A stretch of 64,000 nt of DNA from assembly GCA_015852425.1 (NCBI GenBank), contig JAAAIG010000018.1, positions 1 to 64,000 of the forward strand. The letters are read 5' to 3'. Position numbers and translations under genes: made by a program. Positions 20,037-31,329 of this stretch are shown piece by piece. The notes beneath the pieces were generated by a model. It was not told the DNA's origin, made no database searches, and saw only the letters and a program-made list of their open reading frames with translations. The DNA is from Gryganskiella cystojenkinii (Eukaryota; Mortierellomycota; Mortierellomycetes; Mortierellales; Mortierellaceae). The first letter of the stretch is position 1; every line of letters begins with the position of its first letter.

Positions 20037-22142
20037 CTAGATGATCAATCTGCCGATACGCTCCAGGATCAAATAAAGCAACGACTGCGACTGCTCCGAA
20101 TCAATCCACCAAACAAACAGATCCAGCGACACGGTCGTCTTCAGGTAGGTCCAGTAGGCCTTGAACCAAGTTTTCATTGTCCTTGTCAAGAACGAGACCG
20201 TTTTCTTCTCTGCCATCTCCAAATTGGACCGGATCACAGCCCTGTCGGCCTCGTAAATCGCTTGGGCACAGTACTGACCCATGACCGCAAATGTCCTCAT
20301 CTGCGATCCATCGTCCGCTCCAAGATCCTCATCTAACGCACGCAAGAGATCGTTTGTCTTGAACAACAACAACAAATCTCTTGGAACCTTGGCCAAAATA
20401 CCCGCAATCTCGGCGATCCTGTTCCCAGCACCATCTGCAATCTTGACCATTTCATCCTTGCTTCTGGCTTTCTTGGTCAACTGCGCATCCTGGACCACAG
20501 ACCAATCACGGCCTGTCAGGATGCAAGAAAAGAGTTGGTACGCATCCGTGCCTCCGAGCTTCAGGGCTCGGTACTTGATCTCGTCTTCATCCGAGGCAAT
20601 GATCGCGGTCCAGAGATGAGCGTAATCGAGACAGAACTCGGGTGTCAATTCGCGGTACAGTCCATGGTCGAGCAAGATGATCTCAAAGTTGCGGGGAGAT
20701 TTAGATCCTGCGGGTGTAGGACGGATCATAAGATTTCCTGGGTGCGGGTCACAATGCACGAATCCATCCTGGTAGATCATCTGGGCAAAAGTGCGGGCCA
20801 TCTCGTTCGAGACCTCCGAGACCTTGATGTTGTGCTCTTTAAGATAGTCGAGGTCGTCGATCCTGGCGCCTACCATGACTATAGAACAAAAAAGCAATCC
20901 AAGTTAAACAAGGAAAACATGTTAGTCATAAAAAGACGATATATCAGATCATTACCCCTTTAGCATTTCTTCCGGCAAAATAACTTACACTCCATAACAA
21001 GAACACGGTTCTTGGACCAGATGACGTCAGGAACCTTGATGGTCGAGGGGCTGCCTCCCGCCCGTGCCTTGTCAAAGTTAGCCGCGACCCGAACCGAGTT
21101 GGCGGCCTCATAGCTGAAATTCAGCTCCTTGGGTAAACTTGTCTGCATCTCCTCGCTCAACCAAAAGAACTCGAATTCCGGGAAGACGTAAGCGACGAAT
21201 TTTGTCAATGCTGCAACAGTCTTGATATCGATGGTCGAGAATTCCTTCAGCGCCGGGTGTTGGATCTTGACTGCGACTTCTCGACCATCTAAGAGTCTTG
21301 CCCTGTGAACTTGCGCCAGGGAAGCGACACCGATCGGTTCCAGATCAAAAGAGGAAAAAAACGCCGAGATGGGTTTGCCGATATCAGAGAGGAAAAGTGC
21401 TTGGATCGATTCGATCGAGGAGGGCGTGCAACGATCCTGCAAGGGTTCCATGGCTGATGTCCACTCGTCTGGAAGTAGGTATTTCAAACTGGCAAGATGT
21501 TGTCCCTATAACGGTTTCAGCAACAACAAAAAATAAGTAAGTATCCTACAAATAAAAATCGCATACTGCTGCCTATGGTCTTCGATCAGCACTGAATATG
21601 ACGACAGATCAAGGTCATGTACACAACATTGCACTTACCAATTTGATATAGATTCCACCGTTCTTGCGCAACATTTCCCTTATACGTTCAGCACTACGTT
21701 TGTGCAATTGACTCTTGCGTTGGAGACGAATATCTTCATCTGCAGGATCGCCTTTCTTGAGATCCCGGTTGGCGAAATCCAAGGAATATTTGTAATCGAC
21801 GCCTACCACCACAACGGCCTCGGCTGCGATCATGACTCGTTGAAGAGCCAAGGTGCTGTGACGGAAGGAATCACTGACATTAAAGAGAAAGACACCAGTG
21901 GCGAGGGAGAGGACTGGGACAGCGACCTTTAGTGGGATCCGCCGGGGAAGCGCAATTGAGGGGGACCAGTTGGCATAGGAGGAGGCAGGTGAAGGTTTTG
22001 AGGAGGAAGAGGTTGACTGCAATCGTAATGAGGTCGATCGCGGGAATGAAGAAGGCGAGAAGAATAGAGTTTTACGAAACATGGGTCCTCTGCATGCACC
22101 GATGAGGGCTATTGAGGACGAGGACGGCCTCAGCGGGAGCAT
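20037..22142 (-). CDS. MCP2: Mitochondrial ABC1/UbiB-family atypical kinase, ADCK1/MCP2 type
   Basis: Mitochondrial UbiB-type kinase; yeast Mcp2/Cqd2 and animal ADCK1 affect lipid balance and coenzyme Q distribution. Exons 22142-21639, 21505-20989 and 20878-20037, 620 residues. The N-terminus is Ser/Arg-rich and free of acidic residues (MLPLRPSSSSIALIGACRGP), a mitochondrial presequence, followed by a TM-like segment (LKVAVPVLSLATGVFLF). The UbiB signature KLGQ lies at 167-170 across the exon 1/2 junction. Also visible are VAVKIQHPAL (nucleotide-binding Lys), PKELNFSYEA, FVHCDPHPGN (catalytic loop) and LLDHGLYREL (DFG equivalent). The C-terminus ends in a hydrophobic helix. Assignment to the ADCK1 rather than COQ8 branch rests on the KLGQ form and overall sequence; no COQ8 features are evident. 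Divergent from DHODH. Confidence 0.9.
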
Positions 22143-22507
22143 GTTGAGATGAATGAGGATGATGTGGAGGGTGAAGAAATGAATGAATGAAGAATAAGAC
22201 GAAGGAAAAAAAAACCCTGTTGAGCGACTTTATGTATTTGCCCTGACTGAGAGATCAAAATCTGCAGCGAATCACATTTTTCACTCTTATTCCAAAAGGG
22301 GACAGTCACGGCAACTGTTGGGATTCCCTTCACACGTCCGGCTTTGCCCACAGTGCGCAGTCCATGCGATGAATCAGTCTTCCGACCAAACAGTCTCGGT
22401 CCTGAATGGACAGAAGCGAGCAGGAAAAAGAACGATGCATGCATTTGAAGGCCGAGATTTCTTTTTTCTTTTTTGATCATCACTCTTTTTCTAATAGTCG
22501 ATCAACA
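22143..22507. promoter_or_regulatory. Divergent promoter between MCP2/ADCK1 and DHODH
   Basis: 365 bp separates two start codons of mitochondrial inner-membrane-associated proteins. A T/C tract (22460-22475) precedes the DHODH start and A-rich tracts lie on the MCP2 side. No specific binding site is asserted. Confidence 0.4.
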
Positions 22508-24133
22508 ATGAACTCTCTCAGGGTCGCCGCTCTCCGTCACCAACAACAACCTGCTGCCTTGGCCAGGCACATGGTTCGTCCCTCGACTGCTGTTCGTCAC
22601 TATGCCACCGTTCGTAAAGAACACACGACCGCGTCCAGGACTGTCAACTTTGTCCTCGGTACCGGTATCGTCGTTGGAGGTCTCGTCGGTCTCTCTTATG
22701 GATTCGACTCGCGTGCCTCGATCCACAAGTACGCTCTTCTCCCCCTGATGCACTGGACCATGGATCCCGAGACCGCTCACAAGGTCGGCATCAAGTTCTT
22801 GAAGATGGGTCTTTCCCCCTGGGACACTCAATCAGACGATCCCAGTCTCGAGGTCAAGGTATGCAGGGAGATGAATTGACCGGATGATCATCAGTATTCG
22901 TAAGTGGCCTCAAAGGAGCATAACTGACAACGCTGGGGGTTTTTTGTGTGATTATTGTCGTGTTAGCTCTGGAACAAGACCTTCTCAAACCCCGTGGGTA
23001 TGGCTGCTGGATTCGACAAGCACGCCGAGGCCATTGATGGATTGTTTGATCTTGGATTCGGTTACGTCGAGATTGGAAGTGTCACCCCCGAGCCCCAGGT
23101 AAAGGAAATAATCAGGGACTGTAACACGTCGAGCAATCAGGAATTGTTCGTGTCTCAACCATAACCAGCGAATTGACACCCTTGTGCCTTATACTTTACT
23201 ATATTTATATTTTCCTTTTCCCATTAGCCCGGCAACCCTCAACCTCGCATGTTCCGTCTCCCCGAGGACAAGTGTGTAATCAACCGTTATGGATTCAACT
23301 CGGAGGGTCACAAGGTCGTCGAGTCCCGTCTCCGTCAGCGCATCAAGCGGTTCCTCTTCAAGCACGCCCGTGAGGATCAGGAACAGACTCTGGAGAAATT
23401 GAAGAACGGTACCGCTACCACAGAATCTCTGGTCGATCACTTGTCCACCAACCGTTCTTTGAGAGATGACAAGCTCTTGGCAGTCAACTTGGGCAAGAAC
23501 AAGGCCTCAACCCCCGAATCTGTGGATGATTATGTCATTGGTGTTGAACGTTTGGGACCCTATGCCGATGTTCTTGTTGTCAATGTCTCTTCGCCCAACA
23601 CTCCTGGATTGAGATCATTGCAGCGCAAGGGTATGTTGGAGGATCTTTTGAGACAGGTCATTCAGGCCCGCGACAAGTTGAAGACGTCGTACAAGCCCCC
23701 ATTGTTGGTCAAGATTGCGCCCGATCTGTCGGATGAGGAATTGGAGGATGTCTCGGAGGCAGCTTTGGCGACCAAGGTGGATGGAATCATCATCTCCAAC
23801 ACCACCATTTCCCGCCCAAGCTCGTTGATCAACAAGGAGAACGCCAAGGAGGTCGGAGGACTCTCAGGACCCGTCGTCAAGCCTTTGGCGTTGAGAGCTT
23901 TGCGTCAGGTTTACAAGCATACCGAAGGCAAGATCCCCTTGGTTGGATGCGGTGGTATCACTACTGGTGAGGATGCGCTCGAGTTTGGTCGTGCAGGTGC
24001 AAGCATGGTTCAGCTTTACAGCAGCATGGCCTATGAGGGACCCGGTATCGCACGTGCAGTCAAGGATGGTATCGTCAAGGGACTTAACGGTCGCAAGTGG
24101 ATGGATATCGTTGGCGAGGACGCCAGAAAGTAA
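22508..24133 (+). CDS. DHODH: Dihydroorotate dehydrogenase, class 2, mitochondrial
   Basis: Oxidises dihydroorotate to orotate in pyrimidine synthesis, passing electrons to ubiquinone. Exons 22508-22858, 22967-23098 and 23228-24133, 462 residues. An Arg/Gln-rich presequence ([20 protein letters not shown]) is followed by one TM anchor (about 45-63, [21 protein letters not shown]) and the helical quinone-tunnel segment. The FMN barrel shows [35 protein letters not shown], the class 2 catalytic serine region [38 protein letters not shown] and [11 protein letters not shown]. An extra segment of about 30 residues with Thr/Asn/Lys ([17 protein letters not shown]) lies in the barrel, as in several fungal enzymes. 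The N-terminal anchor and catalytic Ser exclude the cytosolic class 1A enzyme of budding yeast. Confidence 0.96.
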
Positions 24134-24466
24134 AGAGGATGAAGCCACAAACGACGCCAAGGAAGGAAAGCCTTTTTGCATTTTAATTAACAGACCAGAA
24201 TCAACATTACAACATAAATACCAAAAATACCATGCAGACACTCGAAAGTACTGTTGCGTCGTGGTCATTGCTTTGATGAACGATGAATAACGAATAAGAT
24301 GATGGTAATGTAGTCTTACGTTTTTTTTAAAAAAAAGAGGATCTTTAGCACACTGGCTCATCTTTTTAATGCGATAAATACAAGTTTGGGTGTTTGGGGA
24401 CGGGTTTGATACAAATACAAGGATAAATAGAAAAAGGAACTAAAGAAATGCCAAAGGAGCAAGGAC
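24134..24466. other. Convergent intergenic stretch
   Basis: 3' flanks of DHODH and the phosphate transporter gene. A/T-rich with a T8 and A6 run near 24320. The open frames here are tails of shadow frames. Nothing else seen. Confidence 0.5.
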
Positions 24467-27400
24467 TTAGAATCCCAAGGCAGACATGATACCATAACCG
24501 ATCGTGACCACACAGATCGTAGCCAAGATTGAGAGAGGGACACCAGTCTTGAGGAAATCGATTGTGCGGAGGAAAGGCTGACCCATCTCGTCCTCTTGAG
24601 CGATCGCGTTCATGTTAGGGAAACCTGAAACTGGCAAACCCATGGCGGCCGAGCAGATGAGACCAGTGCCCATGACCAAGATACGAGGGTGAGGATCCGC
24701 AAACGACATACCGACTTGCTGAACAATGGGCAAGATAATGACCGCAGCGACAGTATGCGAAACAAACGTGGCAAAGACCAAGGTCAAGGCACTAAAGATG
24801 ATCAAGACCACCCACTGAGAAAGACCAGCGACCGCATCCTGGATATGATGCGCGATCGTGTCCAACAGACCTGAGGAATCGACGGCTTTACCGAGAGCGA
24901 TACCACCCATGGCCAACACGATGACAGTCCACAAAAAGTTGTTGAAATCCTCCTTGTTCAAGAGACCGGTACCAAAGAAGGCAATCAAGGGAATGATGGC
25001 AATCACGCCCATATCACCGAGCTGGGCTTGGAAAGAGTTTTCGATGCACCAAAGGATAATGGTCGCGACGGTGACACCGCAGATAAAGACCTGTTGGTAC
25101 GTGATAGGCTCCTTGGTCGCACGGATCGAGGGGATAGTGGGCGTCTCACGGTGGGGCTTCCAGAGAAGCATCAACCAAGCCCAGATGATCAAGTCAATGA
25201 CGATACACAGGGGGATCGCGACAGCGAACCAGTTACCCCAGGAGGGAGCAGGGGACATGTTCTGGATCGTGATAATGTTCTGGGGTGAGGAGATGGGCGA
25301 GGCCATACCACCAACGTTCGAGGCCAGGGCGATACCCATGATCAAGCAAGGACCGAAACTGGACTTGTGAGGAAGGGTACGAAGGATGGACTATTGAAAT
25401 GAAAATGTGATTGTGAGTTAAAATATTCTATTTGATCAAGCGAAACATCAGAGAATAAAATTCAAAAAACACATGCGCAGAGTCGACTTGTTTTCTTACC
25501 TGAATCAAAGAGAAGCAGAGGACGGGAGCGGCAACGTTACTGATAAACATGGAGGCAATGGTAGCGACAAACATGTTGGCAAGCAAGACCCACTTGGGGT
25601 CAGTACCGGCCTTGCTCAGAACAGTACTGGCAATGGCTTTGGCGATACCATACTTGGAAAGAGCCGATGCAATAGTAAAACCACCAAGCAACAACATGAT
25701 AGTAGGCGAGAACATGGCCGAGAAGACCAATTTGGTGGCAGCACTGGTTGTCAAGGTTTGTTTGGTCGTAGGATCACGCATGACCTGGCACCAGACACAC
25801 AACATGGGGACCAAAAGAGCCGTCGCGTACAAAGGGAAAACCTCGGTCGCCCACATAAAAGCGACCGTGATCAGGATGGCAAAGCAACGGTTCTGTTCCC
25901 GAGTATCAAAGATAGAGGCCGACATCAAGATGCCAAAGATCACACAGGCGACCAAACCGAGAAGGATATGACGGAACTGCGTCTTGGTGATTGCCGTAAC
26001 GGGATGACCAAACAACATCCAGGGCTCGCTCTCCTTGGGATCAACAGCACGAGCACCCTCAGCCTTGCGCTCCTGACCAACCATGTCTCTCCAGACAGTG
26101 TTACGCTCCCAGACAATGTACTCGCGCAGGTGGGAACGGAGCTCCTTGGCAGCGAGGGCCATGCTGCCGTTGGTGCAGGTCCTAGCATAAATTGCCTGCA
26201 ATCTCAAGATCTGAGCATTCAACTGTTGACGGGACTCGGCCTGGAAGGGGGCCGAAAGGTCCACGACCGTGGTCATGTAACGTTGCAAAGTCGTGCAACG
26301 GGCCAACTTGTCGTGCTTCTTGACAATCTTCTGGAAGCCGAGGTAGTTGAGAGCCACATACGACTTCAACTCGGACAAGAGCATGTAGGTATCGATGAGA
26401 CGACGACGCAAAAGGGCCTCGGTGGTAAGAGGTGCATAGACCGAGGGCTTTTGGTTAGGGTTCTCGGAACGACCGATGGTACCGTGACCGCTACTAGAGA
26501 CGATCTCTCGCATGGCGTTGAAGGAACGTCTGAGGTCAATTGAAGACTTGCGAGGGATCTGGTGGGATTGACCAGCAGCACCCTTGGCGTCAGCAGAGGA
26601 GGAGGCCCCTTGATGATCGTGCTCGGAAAAGTAAGGACCATCATCCATGGGGTGGATGGATCCAGCTTTCTTGGCCTTCATCTTCTTGTCTTTCCTCTCT
26701 TTCTTTTCCTCTTCGTCATCAGACTCGATCAGGCACTCACGTCTCCAGACAATCTCGGTCAAGTCACCGACCGAGCTCTGACGACCATGGGACTTAGGGT
26801 TGTACTCGCTACCATCGACATCCGAAAAGGCCACGGCGGTGCCGGGGACGGAGGCGGTTTCGTGCTTGTTGTGGCCCTGAACACTACCATCGCCGACGGT
26901 AGAACCGTTGACAGTCAGGGGACCGCCAGCGGCCGACTTCATGTCAATGATTGTGTCCTGATCGACCAAGCCATCTTGTGCCCAACCCATCTTCTCTTTC
27001 AACTGAGCCTGTTCAAGCTGCTTCATCTTTTTCTCGTCATCTAGGTTCATGGACATACGACGCTCCATCTCAATACCATCAGTTTGACCTTCCTTCCTCG
27101 TCTTGAGCTCTTCCAGTTGCCATTGACGATCGACGGCCTCCAACTCGGATGAGAGTTCACGCTCCTTGCGGATGTAGAAGGAAGTTATCTTGGCCAACTC
27201 CTTGGCGAGACCGTGCTCGAACGCAGCGCTCTCGGGTGGGAAGATATCGGAACCGTTGTGGAGCTGAGCTGCCTTCTTGGCCGCGGCGGCGACTTCGGCA
27301 TCGTTGGTATGACGGCCCTTCAATCCGAGGAAGCGACCGATTCTTGAGGGCTTCTCATCTGAGGAGGAGGACCCTTGTTCGAGATCGGTGGGACGGCCAT

Positions 27401-28285
27401 TGCCTTCGATGGTGGACTGGACCTGGTACTTTTCGATCGCATAGAGGGTCTTCTTAAGATTGGAGTAGGCAATGTACTCGCTGGCCCAGTCGGGAACTAT
27501 GAGACGAGGTTGAGAGGCAGGAGGAGAGGTAGAAATGTCAGCTACGCGTCTTGATTGCCGTGGGCTTCGGGAGGTAGGCGGAGAAAGAGAGTCACATTTA
27601 TGAATAGAATGGATGGTGTGAAGAGAAGATATAGAACAATGAGGCGCCATGGTTCAAGTACGAAAGGAATGAACAAAAAAGAAAAGAAAGATCACCACCA
27701 ATAGCATGGATTCACCAAAATGTACCTCCGCTGCTGGCCGTGACCAACAATGGCACCAACCGTCCCCAAGCGGAGGGCAATTATCGATCTGAACGAAAGG
27801 ACAAAGAGGGGAGAAAAGAAAGGGCGGGAGCGAAAAAAGCGGAATGAAGAAAAGAGGAGATATAAAAAAAAAAGCGGAGTTGTTTTGAATGAAGTGAGGA
27901 GGACGCCGGTTGGAGGAAGGGGTCTGATTGCGGCGGTGGTTTCCTTTTTCGGTGGTCGTGTGATGGTTACACAGACCGGACCATTTTTTTTTTTTTTTTT
28001 TTGTTATCGATGTGGAGCAGTGGAGTAAAGGTAGGTAGGCAGAGAAAGAGTGCTAAGAAAGGATGTAATGTGCTGAATGTCATTTTGCCGTCAGTATGGG
28101 GCAATTGTGCAATTGCCCCTTGAATACTAACGAATAGTGACATTTTGAAAGCGAAGGAGGAGAAACACAACAAGAGATCAATCGTGGATCGAGGGGAATA
28201 AAAAAAAATTACGGAGACCGAGATATGATGAAGGGGATCTTCACGTACCAGTGTTGAACTGCAGACTGTGGCTGAACTTGACCAT
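24467..28285 (-). CDS. PHO91: SPX-domain low-affinity phosphate transporter (PHO87/PHO90/PHO91 type)
   Basis: Predicted phosphate permease with an inositol-pyrophosphate-sensing SPX domain. Exons 28285-28249, 27496-25500 and 25390-24467, 985 residues. The first exon is only 37 nt and encodes MVKFSHSLQFNT; spliced across a 752-nt intron it joins VPDWASEYIAYSNLKK, restoring the canonical SPX start. An in-frame ATG at 27650 would give a false longer exon lacking it. Long Ser/Asp/Gly-rich inserts separate the SPX helices; the SPX core resumes at LLRRRLIDTYMLLSELKSYV and NYLGFQKIVKKHDK (Lys-rich phosphate-binding helix). From about residue 520 there are roughly 10-12 TM segments of the DASS/SLC13 anion transporter fold (LLLGGFTIASALSKYG, VLAMGGIALGKA, FVSHTVAAVIILPI). 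Which yeast paralogue it matches (plasma membrane Pho87/90 or vacuolar Pho91) cannot be settled here. Confidence 0.92.
27497..28248 (-). other. Long first intron of the SPX transporter gene
   Basis: 752 nt, far longer than most introns in this window (50-150 nt). Donor GTACGT, acceptor CTCATAG. It holds G/A-rich low-complexity sequence and a T-run at about 27985-28001. No nested gene or C/D snoRNA boxes were recognised. Confidence 0.75.
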
Positions 28286-30218
28286 TGTTGTGTGTTAGAT
28301 TATGCGCTCAGGGGGAAAGAAGCAGGGGTCGAATAGTGGTAAGTGAGAGTGAGAGACGATTAATGCAAAAATGGGGGTATATGCGGTCTTCTGCTTTTTT
28401 TCCTGTCCTCGGTGATCAATAGAAAAGTATGGGAAGGATGCTCGGTGACAAAATAGAAGGTGCCAGAGGAGATGATCAAAGAAGAAATAAAAAGAGGAAG
28501 GTGGGAGAGAGAGGGGTAAAAGAAGAAAAAAGAGAGGGAAGAGAGGAGAAACAATCCATCGGCTTTTATGAGAAAAAAAGAATCCGTGGTTCCGTTCGCT
28601 ATAATTGTCCCGGCTCAAGGTTCATCTTGGCCCATGGCGGACTCTTGAAATGTTTTCAAAATGTAAAGTAAAAATCTACTCAGCCGCGGGCCCACACTTA
28701 CTCTAGCTTTCCCAAACCATTTTTTTTTTCTTGTCGCGGCTGATCGACTTAGATTCGACCTACTGCCGCTGACCAAGCAACGACTAAGGGATTATCTCAA
28801 TTCCTGACCGATCACATCGTTGACACGCAATCCTAGCTGTTTGTCCATGTGGATACTCTAGTTGACCTCCTCTGAAAGGAGGAGAGAGAGTGAGTGAATA
28901 AATACGTCAAGGGAAAAAATATCTCACTTTCTCAAAATATACTATGCACGATGAAAGACAAGCGGAAGAGGCCGTTCGACAAAACGACAAAAAGAAAAAT
29001 TCAGGGACCAGCCCTAGGGAGCAAATTGATTTTCATTTTCTACTGCTTTTTTTTTTTTTTTCGNNNNNNNNNNTCAGATGAGTGACCTTTATTTTCACGA
29101 TCTTGTTCTCATGTCCATCCGACCTCATCTTCACAATTCAGGAACATCTTCGAGTCCAACTCGCTGCCCTGAACTGGTGATTGGGGCACTGACTCGAAAA
29201 CAGATATCTCGTCGATCCTGTTTCGTCTCTTTTCTTTTTGATCCGGAAGAATGTTGACCAGATGGATCAAACATAACAAATTTTTTTTTTGTATCATTAT
29301 TATTGTGAGAACGACATTTTTTTTTTTTGGTCCTTCCAGAAAAAACAATAATCCCCAGCCAACCGAGGCAGCACGTTCTGAGGGTAAGAGATTCTATTGG
29401 CTCGTTAATGAAAGCCATTCAAGCCATTTCATTGGTTACTTATTTCAGGCCTGTACCCCAGCCGATGTAAACACCACGCGAGTTGCCAATTTGGGTTCTT
29501 CTGTGCACCCTCATTCTCCGCTCTGTCCCTGTTGAAGTTTCTTTTTTTTTTTGGTCGTGTGAGGTGAGCACTTTTTTTTTTTTGGGCCTTGTGGGTTGTC
29601 ACTTTTTTTTTTTTTTTTTTTGTGCGTTGTGATTGATTGCCCCTAACACACAGCACCCTCGTCATCAGCTCGTTCCGTTCAAACAAACTGGGGGGCCGGA
29701 TCTTGGCGTGGGTTCACTTTGACTGACTTAGAAAAAACGAAGAAAAGATCCTTCCTTGACTTCTTCAAACTTCAATCTTTTTATTGCGATTTCTGCATTT
29801 CCGGTTGTAGATCCGCTACCCCTGCAAGAGGGGAGACCTCATACAACACCTCATCTTCCAATAGAAGCAATGAAAGAAAAAAGGAACGCGTACTTGTGTT
29901 AGGAGTTCCTTATAATAGTGGCAGTCCTCTAGAATGTGACCCTTTTGCTGTCGATCCCGCTTGTGATCTCTTTGATTGCCCCTGTTGCTCCTTTGACCCG
30001 TCTGCCGCGTTCTTCATTCCTTGCTCCTTTTTCAAGACACAATCATTTTAATTCGTCTTGGACAACCCGCTTCCTCTTTGCTGCAGGTTGTCGGTATAGA
30101 AGCTTCCCGTATAACCTGTTCTCTTATCCACCCTGGTAACTTCTCAATCTCTCTGACACTGAGTCACAGGCACTTAAGAAACGGTAGTGACGTCTTCATA
30201 ATCGTCATCATCATCAAG

Positions 30219-30286
<68 letters not shown>
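28286..30286. other. Gene-poor stretch with an assembly gap (10 N at 29064-29073)
   Basis: Upstream of the SPX transporter. A/G-rich up to about 28560, then low-complexity T runs and, at 29064-29073, ten undetermined bases beside a T16 run. Several poly-T tracts (29283-29625) follow. Open frames are short and cross homopolymers. No gene supported. At 30218-30286 it ends in an (AAC)n-(AAT)n microsatellite. Confidence 0.6.
30218..30286 (+). repeat. (AAC)n followed by (AAT)n microsatellite
   Basis: About eleven AAC units run directly into about twelve AAT/TAA units. The array abuts the left end of the 1-kb TIR element. A shorter (TAA)n array (31287-31308) abuts its right end, so the element appears to sit inside a single trinucleotide array or to have been flanked by slippage-prone target sequence. 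Confidence 0.9.
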
Positions 30287-31286
30287 GGGATAATCTATTT
30301 TACGGGCATGCCCGTCATTCTTATTTGACGGGCCATGCAGATAAACGCAGTCACTCTTTCGAGCCAAAACTTGGACTTATTTGACAGGTAACCCGTCAAA
30401 TAAGTAAAAAATCTAACCAACGGGTAAGGCCCGTCGCGTAATACAACCATCTTCAGACGCCTTGGTTGGTCTGTCTATAGTCAATTCACCTCGCATATCC
30501 TCCAACAGAGGAGCGTCTGGGAGAAAAAGAGCGAGATAGGGAAAAAAAACAATGCACGAGCGATTTGAAATTGGGTGCCGCCCAAAAAAGGACCATGTTC
30601 GCGACGTATCATCAGCTGAGAGCAAAGAAACAAGCGAATGTAAAATGAAGCAGAAAGGATAGATAGTATAGGTCACAGAGACGTGGTACGATTACAGGAC
30701 TTACAAAGAAAATTGTCGAGGTTGTAGAGAAGAACGTTGAAAAGTTCACAAGAATAGTCGACGCAATTTTTAGTATTACCGGAAGAAGAAACTGACACCG
30801 AGCTCAGGGACCTGACCCCATAGCAGGCAAATGACGATCTCCAAATCGACGGATCAAAAGCTTCACGGAGTTAAAAAAAAAGACCAATACCTGCGGCCGC
30901 TGCGGTCAGAAAGGTCGCAATGCCAGATCACGCAAAGACTAGAACATAGCCAAGAGTCAAAAATAAAATAAAAAAGATCAGTTAAAACAGAAAGGGTATT
31001 GATCATGGAGGACGAAGGATTATGCGGTGCAAGAGCAGAGGCGACCACACTGCTGAATCTCAGTGAACAAGTAGTCTATTCTGTGGTAGATACTTGAGGC
31101 GTACCACCGTTATCTGGGCATTAGCACGCAGAAAATACATTTCAAACTTCAAAATACTCGTTATTTGACGGGTGTCCCGTCAAATAACAAAAAGAAAAAA
31201 CGAAACTTATTTGACGGGGCACCCGTCAAATAAGTCGATACCCGTCACATAGGAGTGACGGGTATACCCGTTGAATAGATTGTCCC
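30287..31286. mobile_element. Non-autonomous TIR DNA element (1000 bp, PIF/Harbinger-like ends)
   Basis: The left end (GGGATAATCTATTTTACGGG) and the reverse complement of the right end (GGGACAATCTATTCAACGGG) form terminal inverted repeats of about 47 bp with eight mismatches, continuing through CCCGTCA and TGACGGG. TAA flanks both sides (30284-30286 and 31287-31289), although the surrounding (TAA)n makes target duplication ambiguous. Subterminal palindromes occur at 30376-30404, 31161-31189 and 31206-31234 (TTATTTGACGGG ... CCCGTCAAATAA). GG-starting TIRs with a three-base TWA target duplication are typical of PIF/Harbinger and Tourist-like MITEs; that class call is inference. No transposase ORF is recognisable inside, so the element would need one in trans. 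Confidence 0.8.
31161..31234. repeat. Paired 29-bp palindromes inside the right end of the TIR element
   Basis: 31161-31189 and 31206-31234 are each near-perfect hairpins with 12-13 bp arms (TTATTTGACGGG paired with CCCGTCAAATAA). A third, less perfect copy lies at 30376-30404 near the left end. They share the TGACGGG core with the TIRs and may be transposase-binding repeats. Confidence 0.8.
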
Positions 31287-31329
31287 TAATAATAATAATA
31301 ATAATAAGAAAAAAGGAAGGAACAGATCA

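Noticed and set aside
25473..26543. 356-residue plus-strand frame antisense to the SPX transporter
   Set aside because: It mirrors the highly biased codon use of the transporter exon; composition (His/Gln/Gly/Asp-rich) is that of a reverse-complement shadow, with no domain.
27648..27650. ATG at 27650 as the start of the SPX transporter
   Set aside because: The SPX domain would lack its first helix; the 37-nt exon at 28249-28285 restores the canonical start in frame.
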